The translations under genes were made by a program, and so were the position numbers. From assembly GCA_002500665.1 (NCBI GenBank), contig DLRY01000020.1, forward strand, positions 63,985 to 84,608: 20,624 bases of DNA, written 5' to 3'. Position 1 is the first letter of the stretch, and every line of letters begins with the position of its first letter. Below are positions 6,663 to 16,456 of the stretch, in pieces. The DNA is from Opitutia bacterium UBA7876 (GTDB lineage Bacteria; Verrucomicrobiota; Verrucomicrobiia; Opitutales; Seribacteraceae). The notes beneath the pieces were generated by a model. That model was given only the letters and a program-made list of their open reading frames with translations. It ran no database searches and was not told where the DNA came from.

Positions 6663-8033
6663 CTAGATGAGCTCGCGGATGGGCCGGACGTCGGGGTCGA
6701 CCAGGTAATGGGGCCGGCCGGCGGGATCTTCTACAGTGTTGGCCCGGGGATCGATCCCGAGTGAATGGTAGAGGGTGGAGAAGACTTCCTGAAAGCGGAC
6801 CGGGCGGTCCACGATCTCTCCTCCCTGCTTGTCCGTCCGGCCAATGACCTGCCCGTGCCTCATGCCTCCCCCCGCAAGAAGGGCGAAGGAAGTGCGGGGC
6901 CAGTGGTCGCGGCTGTTCATCTTGTTGATCTTTGGGGTGCGTCCGAATTCGCCCCATACCACGACCGAGACGTCCCGGTCCAGTCCGCGCTCGGAAAGGT
7001 CGCGCAGGAGGGCGGAGAGGCCTTGATCGAGAAGAGGAAACTCCTCACGGGAGCGGGGAAAGTTAAGGCCGTCCCCACCGTGCCAGTCCCAGCGGGCGTA
7101 GTTGAGGGAAACCACCCGGACGCCCGCTTCCACCAGCCGGCGGGCGACGCAGAAGTTGCGGATCATGCGGGGAGCCCCGTCGCGCAGGTAGCGGGGATCG
7201 TTGACCCCGTAGCGCTCGACCACCCGAGGGTCTTCCTTGGTTAGGTCGAGGGCATCGGCCAGACCGGTGTCGGAAAGGATTTCCAGGGCTTGGGACTCGT
7301 AGGCATCCAAGCCCTTCATCTGTCCCCTCCGGTCGGCGGCCCGGCGGAAGTCGTCGAGCGAGGCGCGCAGGCCCACGCGGTCGTTGAGGCGGTCCAGGCT
7401 AAGCCCGTCGAGGGTCATGTTGGAGACCCTCTTGCCGGGATCTTTCTCGACCAACTGGAGGGGGGCGTGAGCGGGCCCGATGAACCCGCCGTCACCCTTC
7501 TTGCTCCAGCCCGCCCCCGTCGGGTAGACAAGGGAGGCGTTGGCCGGAACGCCGTTTTTGGAACCTTGAATCTTGGAGACCCAGGATCCCCAGTTGGGCC
7601 ATCCCCCGGCGGGGGCGTTGTTGGCGTCGCGCTTGGTCCGTCCGGTCATGCACTGGTAGGAGCTGTGGGCCCCTTCCGAGTCGCAAATGGAACGGATGAT
7701 GGAAAACTTGTCCCCGAGCTTGGCGAGGCGTGGAAAGAGCTCGCAGATTTCCATGCCCGGGACGTTGGTCGGGATGGGGCTGAACTCCCCGCGTATCTCG
7801 CTCGATGCGTCCGGCTTGAGGTCGAAGGTATCGAGGTGGGACGGCCCGCCGGGAAGGAAGACGTTGATAACGGCCTTGTGCGAACTGCCCACGCCCTGCT
7901 TGGCCTCGAGGTCGAGCAACTGTCCCATGGACAAGCCACCAGCGGCCATTCCACCGAGCTTGAGGAAGTCGCGCCTCGGTATCCCGTCGCAGTGCGATCG
8001 GTTGCTTCGGTTGTTTCCCAGAAGGTTCAGCAT
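6663..8033 (-). CDS. DUF1501 family protein, Tat-exported (sulfatase-like fold)
   Basis: 456 residues from the ATG at 8033. An in-frame ATG at 8060 would add nine residues, but members of this family typically begin ML.(L/V)LG followed by the Tat motif, as here. The twin-arginine sequence is IPRRDFLKLGGMAAGG with the arginines at 20-21, so a folded protein is exported to the periplasm. Family features include FLPGGPSHLDTFDLKPD, the phrase GEFSPIPTNVPGMEICELFPRLA, the SDSEGAHSS-like region (here CDSEGAHSSYQCMTGR), VVWGEFGRTPKIN, RDHWP and a C-terminal AGRPHYLVD. DUF1501 proteins have an alkaline-phosphatase/sulfatase-like fold and are abundant in Planctomycetes and Verrucomicrobiota; substrates are largely unknown. 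They usually sit beside a DUF1549/DUF1553 cytochrome-type gene, but none is in this window. Confidence 0.92.
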   Translation of the reverse strand: MLNLLGNNRSNRSHCDGIPRRDFLKLGGMAAGGLSMGQLLDLEAKQGVGSSHKAVINVFLPGGPSHLDTFDLKPDASSEIRGEFSPIPTNVPGMEICELFPRLAKLGDKFSIIRSICDSEGAHSSYQCMTGRTKRDANNAPAGGWPNWGSWVSKIQGSKNGVPANASLVYPTGAGWSKKGDGGFIGPAHAPLQLVEKDPGKRVSNMTLDGLSLDRLNDRVGLRASLDDFRRAADRRGQMKGLDAYESQALEILSDTGLADALDLTKEDPRVVERYGVNDPRYLRDGAPRMIRNFCVARRLVEAGVRVVSLNYARWDWHGGDGLNFPRSREEFPLLDQGLSALLRDLSERGLDRDVSVVVWGEFGRTPKINKMNSRDHWPRTSFALLAGGGMRHGQVIGRTDKQGGEIVDRPVRFQEVFSTLYHSLGIDPRANTVEDPAGRPHYLVDPDVRPIRELI

Positions 8034-8164
8034 GGCTCTTGCAGAAGTGACTCCATGCATGGTACGGTTTTATTAAAGTTTTTCCTAGTAAAAACAGTAA
8101 TTTTATACGCCTTTTTCGACCCGAGGCTTGACCAGAATGGACCCTTGGGAATAGAAAACCCACG

Positions 8165-8470
8165 ATGAACCCGAAAGACCTCCACAGCATATCCGCCCTT
8201 GATCAAGCCAATGCCAGCGAGCACCTAAGCGAGCGTGAAAGACACCTCGTCGGGCTGGCCGTAACCCTTACCAGGGGCTGCGTCTACTGCTCGGGCGGAC
8301 GCATCGAGAAGGCCCTCGCGGCGGGACTGTCTCAGGAGACGGTGACCGCAGCGGTGGACCTGACCGCAGCGGTCAATGCGGGGGTGGTGGTGCGCACCGC
8401 CCTGCAGGGAATCGAGGGGAAGGAGCTTTCCAGTTCCTGCGACGACGGGACCTGCTCGGCCGGGAACTAG
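8165..8470 (+). CDS. AhpD-like carboxymuconolactone decarboxylase family protein
   Basis: 101 residues, a single helical CMD domain. The motif RGCVYCSGGRIEKALAAGLS contains the redox CxxC pair (Cys39, Cys42) followed by the usual 'A...GLS.E.V..A' helix. In AhpD-type enzymes the motif is CxxCxxxH; here the histidine position is Arg46, so the proton-relay residue appears lost. The tail adds a second cysteine pair (Cys92 and Cys97, SCDDGTCSAGN), which is not typical. Likely role is thiol-dependent redox or peroxide chemistry in the cytoplasm, but the enzymatic activity is uncertain. The ATG start lacks a good Shine-Dalgarno. It is divergent from the DUF1501 gene and ends on the same CTAG as the convergent hydrolase gene. 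Confidence 0.85.
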   Translation: MNPKDLHSISALDQANASEHLSERERHLVGLAVTLTRGCVYCSGGRIEKALAAGLSQETVTAAVDLTAAVNAGVVVRTALQGIEGKELSSSCDDGTCSAGN

Positions 8471-9495
8471 GGGGCTTCGGTTTCCTCCGGCTCTTCGGAG
8501 CCGGGAAGCTCAGGGGGAACGACGAACCGGCCCTTCGCCCGCACGACCTGAAAGGGGGTAACGAGATCGAGCTCGCGCCGGGGCGCGGCATCGCTCTCGA
8601 AGCCACCGTAGTAGAGGAGCGTGACAACCGCAGTGGAGCAAATGTACTCGGAACCGAACTCGCTCCCCTCCTCGGGCTTGAGGTCCTCGTTCCAGAGGGC
8701 CAGCATGCCGGTGAAGTCGTAGCCGAAGAAATGGCCCGATTTCTCCCGACACAGGCGGATCCCTTCCCGGATCCGTTCCGGATCGATGCGGTCCCACTTG
8801 TCGAGGCGGTAGGCGTCCCAGTTGTAGGTTCTGAGGGAATCGATCCCTTCGTCCAGGTTCACCCCCTTGCCCCCGGCGCTGGTGAAGAGGACCTTGCGCC
8901 CGGGCTTGTCGGGATCCTCCACCACGATGGCAAGGTGCCCGTACTTGAAGAGACGGTAACCGATGACCGAGAGCTTGCCCTCCGCGAAAAGCTGGCGACG
9001 GGCGTTCCACTTTTCCTTGCGGTAGGCAATGACGTCTCCCACTTCCAGACGATCGGTGAAGAACCGCCACTCGGCATCGCCCGTTTCCTTGCTTTGCCCA
9101 AACACGCCCGAGAGACCGAGAATGGTAGCCCCGACGAAAGCGGTGAGAGATCCCGCGAGGACCTTCCGCCAGCGCCCGGAGCGCCTCGGCGGATAGTCCC
9201 GTCCCCAGAGTAGCCAGGCCGAGACCACGGCGAGGGCGACCGAGAAGAGGATGAGAAGGTCGAGCAGCGGACTGGAGGTCTCTCCATCGAAGGAGATGAC
9301 TTTCTCGAACCGTCCCACGTCCTCATCCCGGGCCTTGGTAGAAGGACCGTCGTCGGAAACGCCCTCGACCCAGGAAAGGGATGACCAGCCATCGGACTGG
9401 CCGAGCCAGAGCAGGTGCGCGACCTCGTAGGCCAACACGAGGACGATGATGAAAAGGAGTGTCTTGAGGAGGGTTTTCAGCAAAAGATTCCCCAT
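8467..9495 (-). CDS. Membrane-anchored YiiX-type permuted NlpC/P60 papain-like hydrolase
   Basis: 342 residues. Three predicted membrane helices (about 5-31, 75-98 and 111-133) precede a hydrolase domain (about 149-342). The loop between helices 2 and 3 is strongly basic (GRDYPPRRSGRWRK), and by the positive-inside rule this places the N-terminus in the cytoplasm and the catalytic domain in the periplasm. The domain has the YiiX/YaeF permuted order: LEVGDVIAYRK, then GHLAIVVE with His187, then SEYICSTAVVTLLYYGG with Cys286 as the probable nucleophile. Known relatives are thiol amidases or esterases acting on peptides or lipids; the substrate here is unknown. It follows the Sel1-repeat gene by 63 bases. 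Its stop shares a CTAG palindrome with the convergent AhpD-like gene, giving a 4-base overlap with no room for a terminator. Confidence 0.85.
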   Translation of the reverse strand: MGNLLLKTLLKTLLFIIVLVLAYEVAHLLWLGQSDGWSSLSWVEGVSDDGPSTKARDEDVGRFEKVISFDGETSSPLLDLLILFSVALAVVSAWLLWGRDYPPRRSGRWRKVLAGSLTAFVGATILGLSGVFGQSKETGDAEWRFFTDRLEVGDVIAYRKEKWNARRQLFAEGKLSVIGYRLFKYGHLAIVVEDPDKPGRKVLFTSAGGKGVNLDEGIDSLRTYNWDAYRLDKWDRIDPERIREGIRLCREKSGHFFGYDFTGMLALWNEDLKPEEGSEFGSEYICSTAVVTLLYYGGFESDAAPRRELDLVTPFQVVRAKGRFVVPPELPGSEEPEETEAP

Positions 9496-9558
9496 TCATT
9501 GGCCGCGGGGCAAAAATGGCGAGCAGAAAAAAAACGCTCCCGCACGGGGTGGATCAGC

Positions 9559-10977
9559 CTACTTGAGGAGGAGGGACTTGAGCATCTGGACGTTCTTGCC
9601 GGCAAGCGCATCCCCACGGTCTGAGGCGAGGGTGAACCACTCGAGGGCCTTGGCGTTGTCCTTGGGCACGCCCTTGCCGCGCAGGTACATGATGCCGAGG
9701 TATCGGGCGGCCTCCGCGTCTCCCGCATTGGCCGACTGGGTGAAGAGGGGCAGTGACTTGCCGTAGTCCGGGACGGATCCGCGGCCGAAGTAGTGCTTCT
9801 TGGCCAACTCCCTCGTCTCCTCAGTGGAACCGGTGGCGGAAGGAACGGGAAGAGGCGGAGGCTCGGGGAGAGTCGGACGGGGCGCGGGCGGAGGGTTAAC
9901 GATCGGGGCGCCCTCGTAGGGAGAGGGAAGATCGGGGGTCAGCCTGGTTGCGGAAAAGGGCGGAGGAGGATCGGGGGAGAGAGCCGGCGGGGAAGGAGGG
10001 ACGGAAGGAGGCGGAGGAAGCGGAACCTCGGCCCCGGAGGAGGGATCGAGTGGGGAGGGAACGTCGGGTCTAAGCCCCGCGGGAACGGCCTTGCCGGCGA
10101 GCAGGGACTCGTACTCGGCGATCTTGGCAAGGGCCTTGGTCTCCTGTTGCCCGATGGCGAGGCGGGCGTAGCGCAGGGCAAGGTCGACCTTGGGCTGACC
10201 GACCAGGCCGTGGGCATAGAAGTCCGCCACGGTCAACTGGGAGACGGCGTGTCCGCGATCGGCCGCGGCCTGAAAGTGGACGAGGGCCATCTCCTTGTCG
10301 CGTTGGACCCCGATCCCCTTGAAATAAGCCCTTCCTAGATAGAAATGAGCGGAGGGAAGGTGGGTCCGGACGGTTTCCTCGAGCAGGGCGATTCCGCCTC
10401 CCAGATCCTTGGTGATCCCGGAATCCCTGATGGCGTTGGTCTTAAGAAGGGAAAACTGAACCTTGGCGGGACCATAGCCCCCGGCGGCGGAGACGGAGTA
10501 ATGCCTGCCCGCCAACTCGACGGAGGGAACGAGGTCGGGACGGACCTCGTCGGAGGTGAAGATCTCGGCTAAGGCGTAAGCCGCGACGGGATCCCCCGAG
10601 GCGGCCGCCTTGATCATGCGGCCGTCGGGGTCGCGAAAGGCCTTCAGGTAGAACTCACGCACCTCTTGGGCATTCCCTTCGCCACCACGCATGCGGGCAA
10701 GAAAGCCCTCGGCGAAATACCCCAGCCAGTGCCCGGCGAGGGCGGAACGACGGGCAAAGGGAAGCGCCACTTCGACAGTGATGTCCTTGCCCTTGTCCCC
10801 GTGGGCGTGAACGAGGGCCAGGAAGCCCTGGGCATAAAAATCGTTGGCCTCGGCCGCGTTGCGGAGGTCCTCGTAGGAAGAGGCCATCCACTTGGCTCCG
10901 CTCGTTGCATAAAGGGCTTGATTCAGCGCAATAATGCAAAGAAAGTATAAGGGTATCCTAAAAAAGCCCATTTTCAT
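9559..10977 (-). CDS. Sel1-like (TPR-type) repeat exported protein with Pro-rich linker
   Basis: 472 residues from the ATG at 10977 (MKMGFFRIPLYFLCIIALNQ), which gives a signal peptide. A longer frame reaching 11118 would overlap the divergent ACT gene and lacks sense. Several Sel1 repeats lie at about 20-305, e.g. ATGDPVAAYALAEIF-like and AHFYLGRAYFKGIGVQRDKEMALVHFQAAADRG, each about 36 residues. About 310-390 is a Pro/Ser-rich spacer. A final pair of Sel1 repeats (KHYFGRGSVPDYGKSLPLF, then ARYLGIMYLRGKGVPKDNAKALEWF) ends the protein. Sel1 proteins are scaffolds for periplasmic protein-protein contacts, often around cell-wall machinery. Its downstream neighbour is the YiiX-like hydrolase, so a regulator-enzyme pairing is possible. 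No specific partner can be named. Confidence 0.85.
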   Translation of the reverse strand: MKMGFFRIPLYFLCIIALNQALYATSGAKWMASSYEDLRNAAEANDFYAQGFLALVHAHGDKGKDITVEVALPFARRSALAGHWLGYFAEGFLARMRGGEGNAQEVREFYLKAFRDPDGRMIKAAASGDPVAAYALAEIFTSDEVRPDLVPSVELAGRHYSVSAAGGYGPAKVQFSLLKTNAIRDSGITKDLGGGIALLEETVRTHLPSAHFYLGRAYFKGIGVQRDKEMALVHFQAAADRGHAVSQLTVADFYAHGLVGQPKVDLALRYARLAIGQQETKALAKIAEYESLLAGKAVPAGLRPDVPSPLDPSSGAEVPLPPPPSVPPSPPALSPDPPPPFSATRLTPDLPSPYEGAPIVNPPPAPRPTLPEPPPLPVPSATGSTEETRELAKKHYFGRGSVPDYGKSLPLFTQSANAGDAEAARYLGIMYLRGKGVPKDNAKALEWFTLASDRGDALAGKNVQMLKSLLLK

Positions 10978-10987
10978 GATGCCGTAT

Positions 10988-11015
10988 TTATTACCCCATT
11001 GGTTTGCCCTTGCAA
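10988..11015 (-). promoter_or_regulatory. Possible promoter of Sel1-repeat gene
   Basis: On the minus strand TTGCAA (11010-11015) and TAATAA (10988-10993) are 16 bases apart. Transcription would start within about ten bases of the ATG at 10977, so the mRNA would be leaderless or nearly so, matching the absence of a Shine-Dalgarno. Confidence 0.3.
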
Positions 11016-11099
11016 GCGTGCAATTGAGGCCGCCTGCTTGAGGTTGCATGGCCCCTGAAGCGACCAAGATGATCCTCCCCAACGCCCACCCCCCCCAAA

Positions 11100-11573
11100 G
11101 TGACTGAAAGCGACCCACCGATTTCCACCCTGCGCAACCCGGGTCGGGAAACGATCCGTCAGTTCGTGATCTATGCCGAGCACAAGGTCGGGTGGCTCAA
11201 CGATTTCATCGAGATGCTCCGGGCGGAGCACATTCACGTCATGGCCATATCCGTCCTCGACACCAGCGACTCGGCCGTCATCCGCCTCATCCCGAACTAC
11301 CCAAAGGAAACCGCCCGCTTGCTTAAGTCCCAGTCCATAAGCTTTACCGAGCGCAACGTCCTGGCGGTGGAGGTGGACGGGGAAGATTCACTCCAAACCA
11401 TCACACGCTCGCTCCTGCGGGCCGAGATCAACATCCATTACGTTTATCCCTTCCTCCATCAACCCAACCACAAGCCGGTGCTGGCCATCGCCATGGAGGA
11501 CGAGGATATCGGAGAGGATACCCTCAAGAGGTACCAGGTCCGCGTCCTATCCCAAGAGGATTTCGCCCGCTAG
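11100..11573 (+). CDS. Tandem ACT-domain protein
   Basis: 157 residues with two ACT-like beta-alpha-beta-beta-alpha-beta units. The first is at about 20-80 (FVIYAEHKVGWLNDFIEMLRA and later SAVIRLIP) and the second at about 86-155 (NVLAVEVDGEDSLQTITRSL, then INIHYVYPFL and PVLAIAMED). The Gly-Trp-Leu in the first and the repeated 'L..I...L..A.INI' pattern are typical of small amino-acid-sensing ACT proteins. No catalytic domain is present, so it is likely a stand-alone sensor or regulatory subunit. An in-frame TGA at 11070-11072 limits the start, leaving GTG at 11100 as the best codon. A run of eight C residues (11089-11096) sits immediately upstream and no Shine-Dalgarno is visible. Divergent from the Sel1 gene and convergent with the NamZ-like gene, 5 bases apart. 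Confidence 0.85.
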   Translation: MTESDPPISTLRNPGRETIRQFVIYAEHKVGWLNDFIEMLRAEHIHVMAISVLDTSDSAVIRLIPNYPKETARLLKSQSISFTERNVLAVEVDGEDSLQTITRSLLRAEINIHYVYPFLHQPNHKPVLAIAMEDEDIGEDTLKRYQVRVLSQEDFAR

Positions 11574-11578
11574 GGTCT

Positions 11579-12853
11579 TCAATAGAGCAGGTAGGGAGCG
11601 ACCTGGGCCCGGAAACGCCGCGAGTCCTTCTCCCACTTGGTCAGGAAGGGAGCCAAGTCTATTTTCCCGCCGTCGCGCAGGAGGGTTTCCCACCACACGC
11701 CCGAACCGACGTGCTTGTTGAAGAGCCCGGACTGGGCCTTGTTTGCTTGGGAAAAGGGACTGGGGGACTGCCAGGCGGCGGTCAGCTTCATCATGTGGAA
11801 AGGCAGATCGACGGGTTTCCATGCGGCCCAGTCGCTGATGACCAGGTAGACCCCACGGACCTTCTTGCCGCTCGAGTCGGACAAAGTCTTTATGCGGTAG
11901 GATAGACCGGGGATCCGAAGGGACTCGAGGGCATGCTTGAGCTCCTCGGGGGTCTTGCCCTCGAAGGTGAGGAAACGGAAGGGATGACGGGTACCGATGC
12001 CGTGCTTGAACTTCCCCATCTGGGCCCCCAGCCCGGTCATGGGATAACCCGCAACGGAATCGAGAGTTGGAATGTTTGGCGAAGTCGGATGCCAGGCCAA
12101 ACCGGTAGCTGGCCAGGTCATGGACCTCTTCCAGCCGATCATGGGGACGATGGTTAGCTTCCCACGCCGGCGGGCTCCCTCGGTAGTCTTGAGAACTCCC
12201 GGGCTCTTCTTGGACCAGAGGGCGATTTCCCCGATGGTCATCCCGTGAACGAAGGGCATGCGGAAGGCACCGACGTAGCTCATCCATTTCTCATCCATGG
12301 GGGGACCGGCGACCTTAATCCCACCCAAGGGATTGGGCCGGTCCAGGACCACGACCTCGACACCCGCCTCGAAGCAGGCCTCCATGGCGTACCTCATGCA
12401 GCTGACGTAGGTATAGCAGCGCACCCCGACGTCTTGCAGGTCGATCACCAGGCAATCCAGGCCGGCCAGCATCTTAGGGGTGGGCTTGCGAAATTTTCCA
12501 TAGAGGGAGTAGACGGGCAGGCCGGTGCGCCGGTCGACTTTGTCGTCCACCGGGACGGCCGCCTTCTCGTCCCCATAGATCCCATGCTCGGGCCCGAAGA
12601 GGGCGACCAGTTTGACCGGACCGGCCCCAAAGAGCACTTCGACGGTGCTGCGGCCGGAGCCGTTCTTGCCCGCCGGGTGGGTGAGAAGCCCGACCCTCTT
12701 GCCCTTGAGAATGCCGAAGCTGGTGTCCTCGAGGTAGTCGACCCCGAGACGAATGGCGGGCTTAGCCTCAAGAAAGGGAGGGGAGGCGGAAAGGATGCAA
12801 ATAAGGAACGGAAGGAGGAGCTTGGCTGGCTTTTGGATAAAGATCGGGTTCAT
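11579..12853 (-). CDS. DUF1343 / NamZ-like exo-beta-N-acetylmuramidase
   Basis: 424 residues. The ATG at 12853 overlaps the stop of the glycerate kinase-DUF2062 gene as ATGA, and gives a signal peptide (MNPIFIQKPAKLLLPFLICIL, cleavage near 28-30), so the enzyme is periplasmic. Family motifs in order: KGKRVGLLTHPAG, LVALFGPEHGIYGD, GLPVYSLYG, DCLVIDLQDVGVRCYTYVSCM, VVVLDRPNPLGG, MPFVHGMTIGEIA, and LAWHPTSPNIPT. DUF1343 proteins include NamZ, which removes terminal MurNAc from non-reducing ends of peptidoglycan fragments in muropeptide recycling. The length is close to that of secreted family members. As last gene of the operon containing rodA, it fits a cell-wall turnover role. The specific activity is inferred from family. 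Confidence 0.9.
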   Translation of the reverse strand: MNPIFIQKPAKLLLPFLICILSASPPFLEAKPAIRLGVDYLEDTSFGILKGKRVGLLTHPAGKNGSGRSTVEVLFGAGPVKLVALFGPEHGIYGDEKAAVPVDDKVDRRTGLPVYSLYGKFRKPTPKMLAGLDCLVIDLQDVGVRCYTYVSCMRYAMEACFEAGVEVVVLDRPNPLGGIKVAGPPMDEKWMSYVGAFRMPFVHGMTIGEIALWSKKSPGVLKTTEGARRRGKLTIVPMIGWKRSMTWPATGLAWHPTSPNIPTLDSVAGYPMTGLGAQMGKFKHGIGTRHPFRFLTFEGKTPEELKHALESLRIPGLSYRIKTLSDSSGKKVRGVYLVISDWAAWKPVDLPFHMMKLTAAWQSPSPFSQANKAQSGLFNKHVGSGVWWETLLRDGGKIDLAPFLTKWEKDSRRFRAQVAPYLLY

Positions 12854-14601
12854 TGGCGTTCCGTGGTTGGCGACTTGTAAAGCTTGGCCAGGCCTTTGTA
12901 AAGAAAGACCGCAAGAACCCCTAGGGAAATGCCCAGAATGGAACCGCCCAGAAACATGGGGGGGAAGGTGTCGACCAAGTCCAGCAGGTCTGAAAACTCG
13001 AGGGTCGACCATTCGGTTTGGGCGCTCAGGAGACTGCTTGGTTCCTGGCGGATGCCGATCAGGCCGAAGAGGACCATCCCGATCTTGTAGTCCGCATAGT
13101 AGATGGGACCCATGGTGATGGGGTTGGATATCCATTGCAGGGCCACGATCACTGGCAAGTTGGCCCGTGCCCAGAGGGCGATGAAGAAGACGACCAACAT
13201 CTGGATACCGACGATGGGCAGCAAGGCGACCCAGGTACCGAGAAAAATCGCAGGCAGGATTGCCTTGCTCCGGAAGGACCAGAGGTAGGAGCGCTCGTAG
13301 GCCGTCTTGGAAAACCATTTGAGGACGGGGTAGCGGTGTACGTTGGAGCGGCGCGGGAGGCGGCGCATGAGGCGCTTGACCCTCCGGATGCGCCTGAACC
13401 TGAGCTCCTTTTCCTCGGTGGGCGAGCCGAGGCTATCGAGGACCTCGTCCAGTTTGTCTGCGAAAAACTCTCTTCCCCGTGCCAGGTTCTCCTCGATGGG
13501 AAGTTCGGGGCGGCCGAACTCTAGGACCTCGACGAGATCGTTTTCCTGGCGCAGGCGGGCGACCGCATCCTCCTCCACGGACCCAGCGAAGAGTATGGCC
13601 TTCTTGCCGAATTTCTCTGCCATGCGCAGGATCTCACACGGCCCCTTGCCCTGCAGGGAGGTGGAGTCGAATCGGCCCTCACCAGTCAGGACGAGATCGC
13701 AGGCGCGGATTTCACTTTCCAGGTCGAACCATTCGCAGACGAGAGGGAAACCCTCCACCATGGATACCTGGCAAGCGAGGCTCAGGCCGAACCCGATTCC
13801 TCCCGCGGCCCCCGTCCCGGGACGATCCCTGAGGTCACCCACGGAAGGAAAGGCCTCTTCCAGTTTTCCGCTCATGGCGGTCATCTCAGCCTCCATGCGC
13901 TCAAGGTCGTCCTCCAGCAGACCCTTCTGGGGACCGAATCGTCTGGTAGCGCCATTTTCTCCCAAAAGAGGGTTCCTTACGTCACACGCGACGATCACCG
14001 GGGGCAGGGAAGAAAGGCCCGAGAAGTCGACGGACTCGACACGCTCCCAGGTTCGTGGGGAGGGAAAATCGACCGGTTCCTCCGCTTCGTCGAGGAAACG
14101 GGCCCCAAGGGCTCGCAGGGCCCCGACGCCCATGTCGTTTGTGGAACTGCCCCCGATCCCCAGCAGGATCGCGTCGACGCCCCACTCGGCACACTTGAGA
14201 AGACACTCCCCCACCCCACGGGTTCCCGTGGACCATGGGTCCCTTTCCTCCTGCCTAAGGTCGGACAAACCGACTGAGGAGGCCATTTCCACAAGGGCTA
14301 TGGTCCCGCTCTGAGGAAGATCAAGAAAATCAATTACGCCAGAACCAAGTGAGGAAATCTCGAGGACACCGATCTCGACTTCATGCGGGCGACCGAGGGA
14401 ATCGGACACCCAGACGGGTCGCATTCGTCCCTCCTTGGAGTGCGTCAGGATGGAGGCGAAACCCTCGCCCCCATCGGTCTGGGGAATCTCCCTGACCGTG
14501 GCGTCGGGAAACTTGGCCTCTATCCTCGAACGGCTAAGTGAACAGAGTTCGTCCGCGTTGAGCGAATCCTTGCATTTGTCGAAAGCGGCAAGTATTCGCA
14601 T
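12850..14601 (-). CDS. Glycerate 2-kinase fused to DUF2062 membrane domain
   Basis: 583 residues in one uninterrupted frame. Residues 1-390 are a complete glycerate kinase of the GlxK/GarK/GckA type: FDKCKDSLNA near the N-terminus, DGGEG (43-47), GIGGSSTNDMGVGALRALGA (148-167), ACDVRNPLLGENGATRRFGP (205-224), GTGAAGGIGFGL and CDLVLTGEGRFDSTSLQGKG (301-320). This family phosphorylates D-glycerate to 2-phosphoglycerate. After a short linker, residues about 400-575 form a DUF2062 domain: a basic RRIRRVKRLMRRLPRRS segment, then hydrophobic helices (about 446-475, 480-515, 545-570) with LPIVGIQM and WISNPITMGPIYY. Such a fusion would tether the kinase to the inner membrane. I know no standard protein with this order. 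The gene lies 10 bases after the RNase E/G stop and overlaps the NamZ-like gene by 4 bases. It starts at ATG 14601, with no Shine-Dalgarno. Confidence 0.9.
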   Translation of the reverse strand: MRILAAFDKCKDSLNADELCSLSRSRIEAKFPDATVREIPQTDGGEGFASILTHSKEGRMRPVWVSDSLGRPHEVEIGVLEISSLGSGVIDFLDLPQSGTIALVEMASSVGLSDLRQEERDPWSTGTRGVGECLLKCAEWGVDAILLGIGGSSTNDMGVGALRALGARFLDEAEEPVDFPSPRTWERVESVDFSGLSSLPPVIVACDVRNPLLGENGATRRFGPQKGLLEDDLERMEAEMTAMSGKLEEAFPSVGDLRDRPGTGAAGGIGFGLSLACQVSMVEGFPLVCEWFDLESEIRACDLVLTGEGRFDSTSLQGKGPCEILRMAEKFGKKAILFAGSVEEDAVARLRQENDLVEVLEFGRPELPIEENLARGREFFADKLDEVLDSLGSPTEEKELRFRRIRRVKRLMRRLPRRSNVHRYPVLKWFSKTAYERSYLWSFRSKAILPAIFLGTWVALLPIVGIQMLVVFFIALWARANLPVIVALQWISNPITMGPIYYADYKIGMVLFGLIGIRQEPSSLLSAQTEWSTLEFSDLLDLVDTFPPMFLGGSILGISLGVLAVFLYKGLAKLYKSPTTERQ

Positions 14602-14611
14602 GGCCCGGGCT

Positions 14612-16393
<1,782 letters not shown>

Positions 16394-16456
16394 TTTTTTT
16401 GGTAGTGGAGAATCCACGACCCGCTGGCGGCGAAAGGGACTGGAAGCGACGAACGC

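Noticed and set aside
8128..8156. TTGACC plus ATAGAA as promoter for the AhpD-like gene
   Set aside because: Spacing is 17 bases but the -10 box matches the consensus poorly and transcription would start at or inside the start codon.
9496..9558. Poly-T tract between the Sel1 gene and the YiiX-like gene as a terminator
   Set aside because: On the minus strand eight T residues follow only a 3-4 bp stem with a tiny loop; too weak to call.
12854..13318. N-terminal extension of the NamZ-like gene up to 13318
   Set aside because: The extension overlaps the DUF2062 coding region in another frame and places the signal peptide internally; the ATGA junction at 12850-12853 is the natural start.
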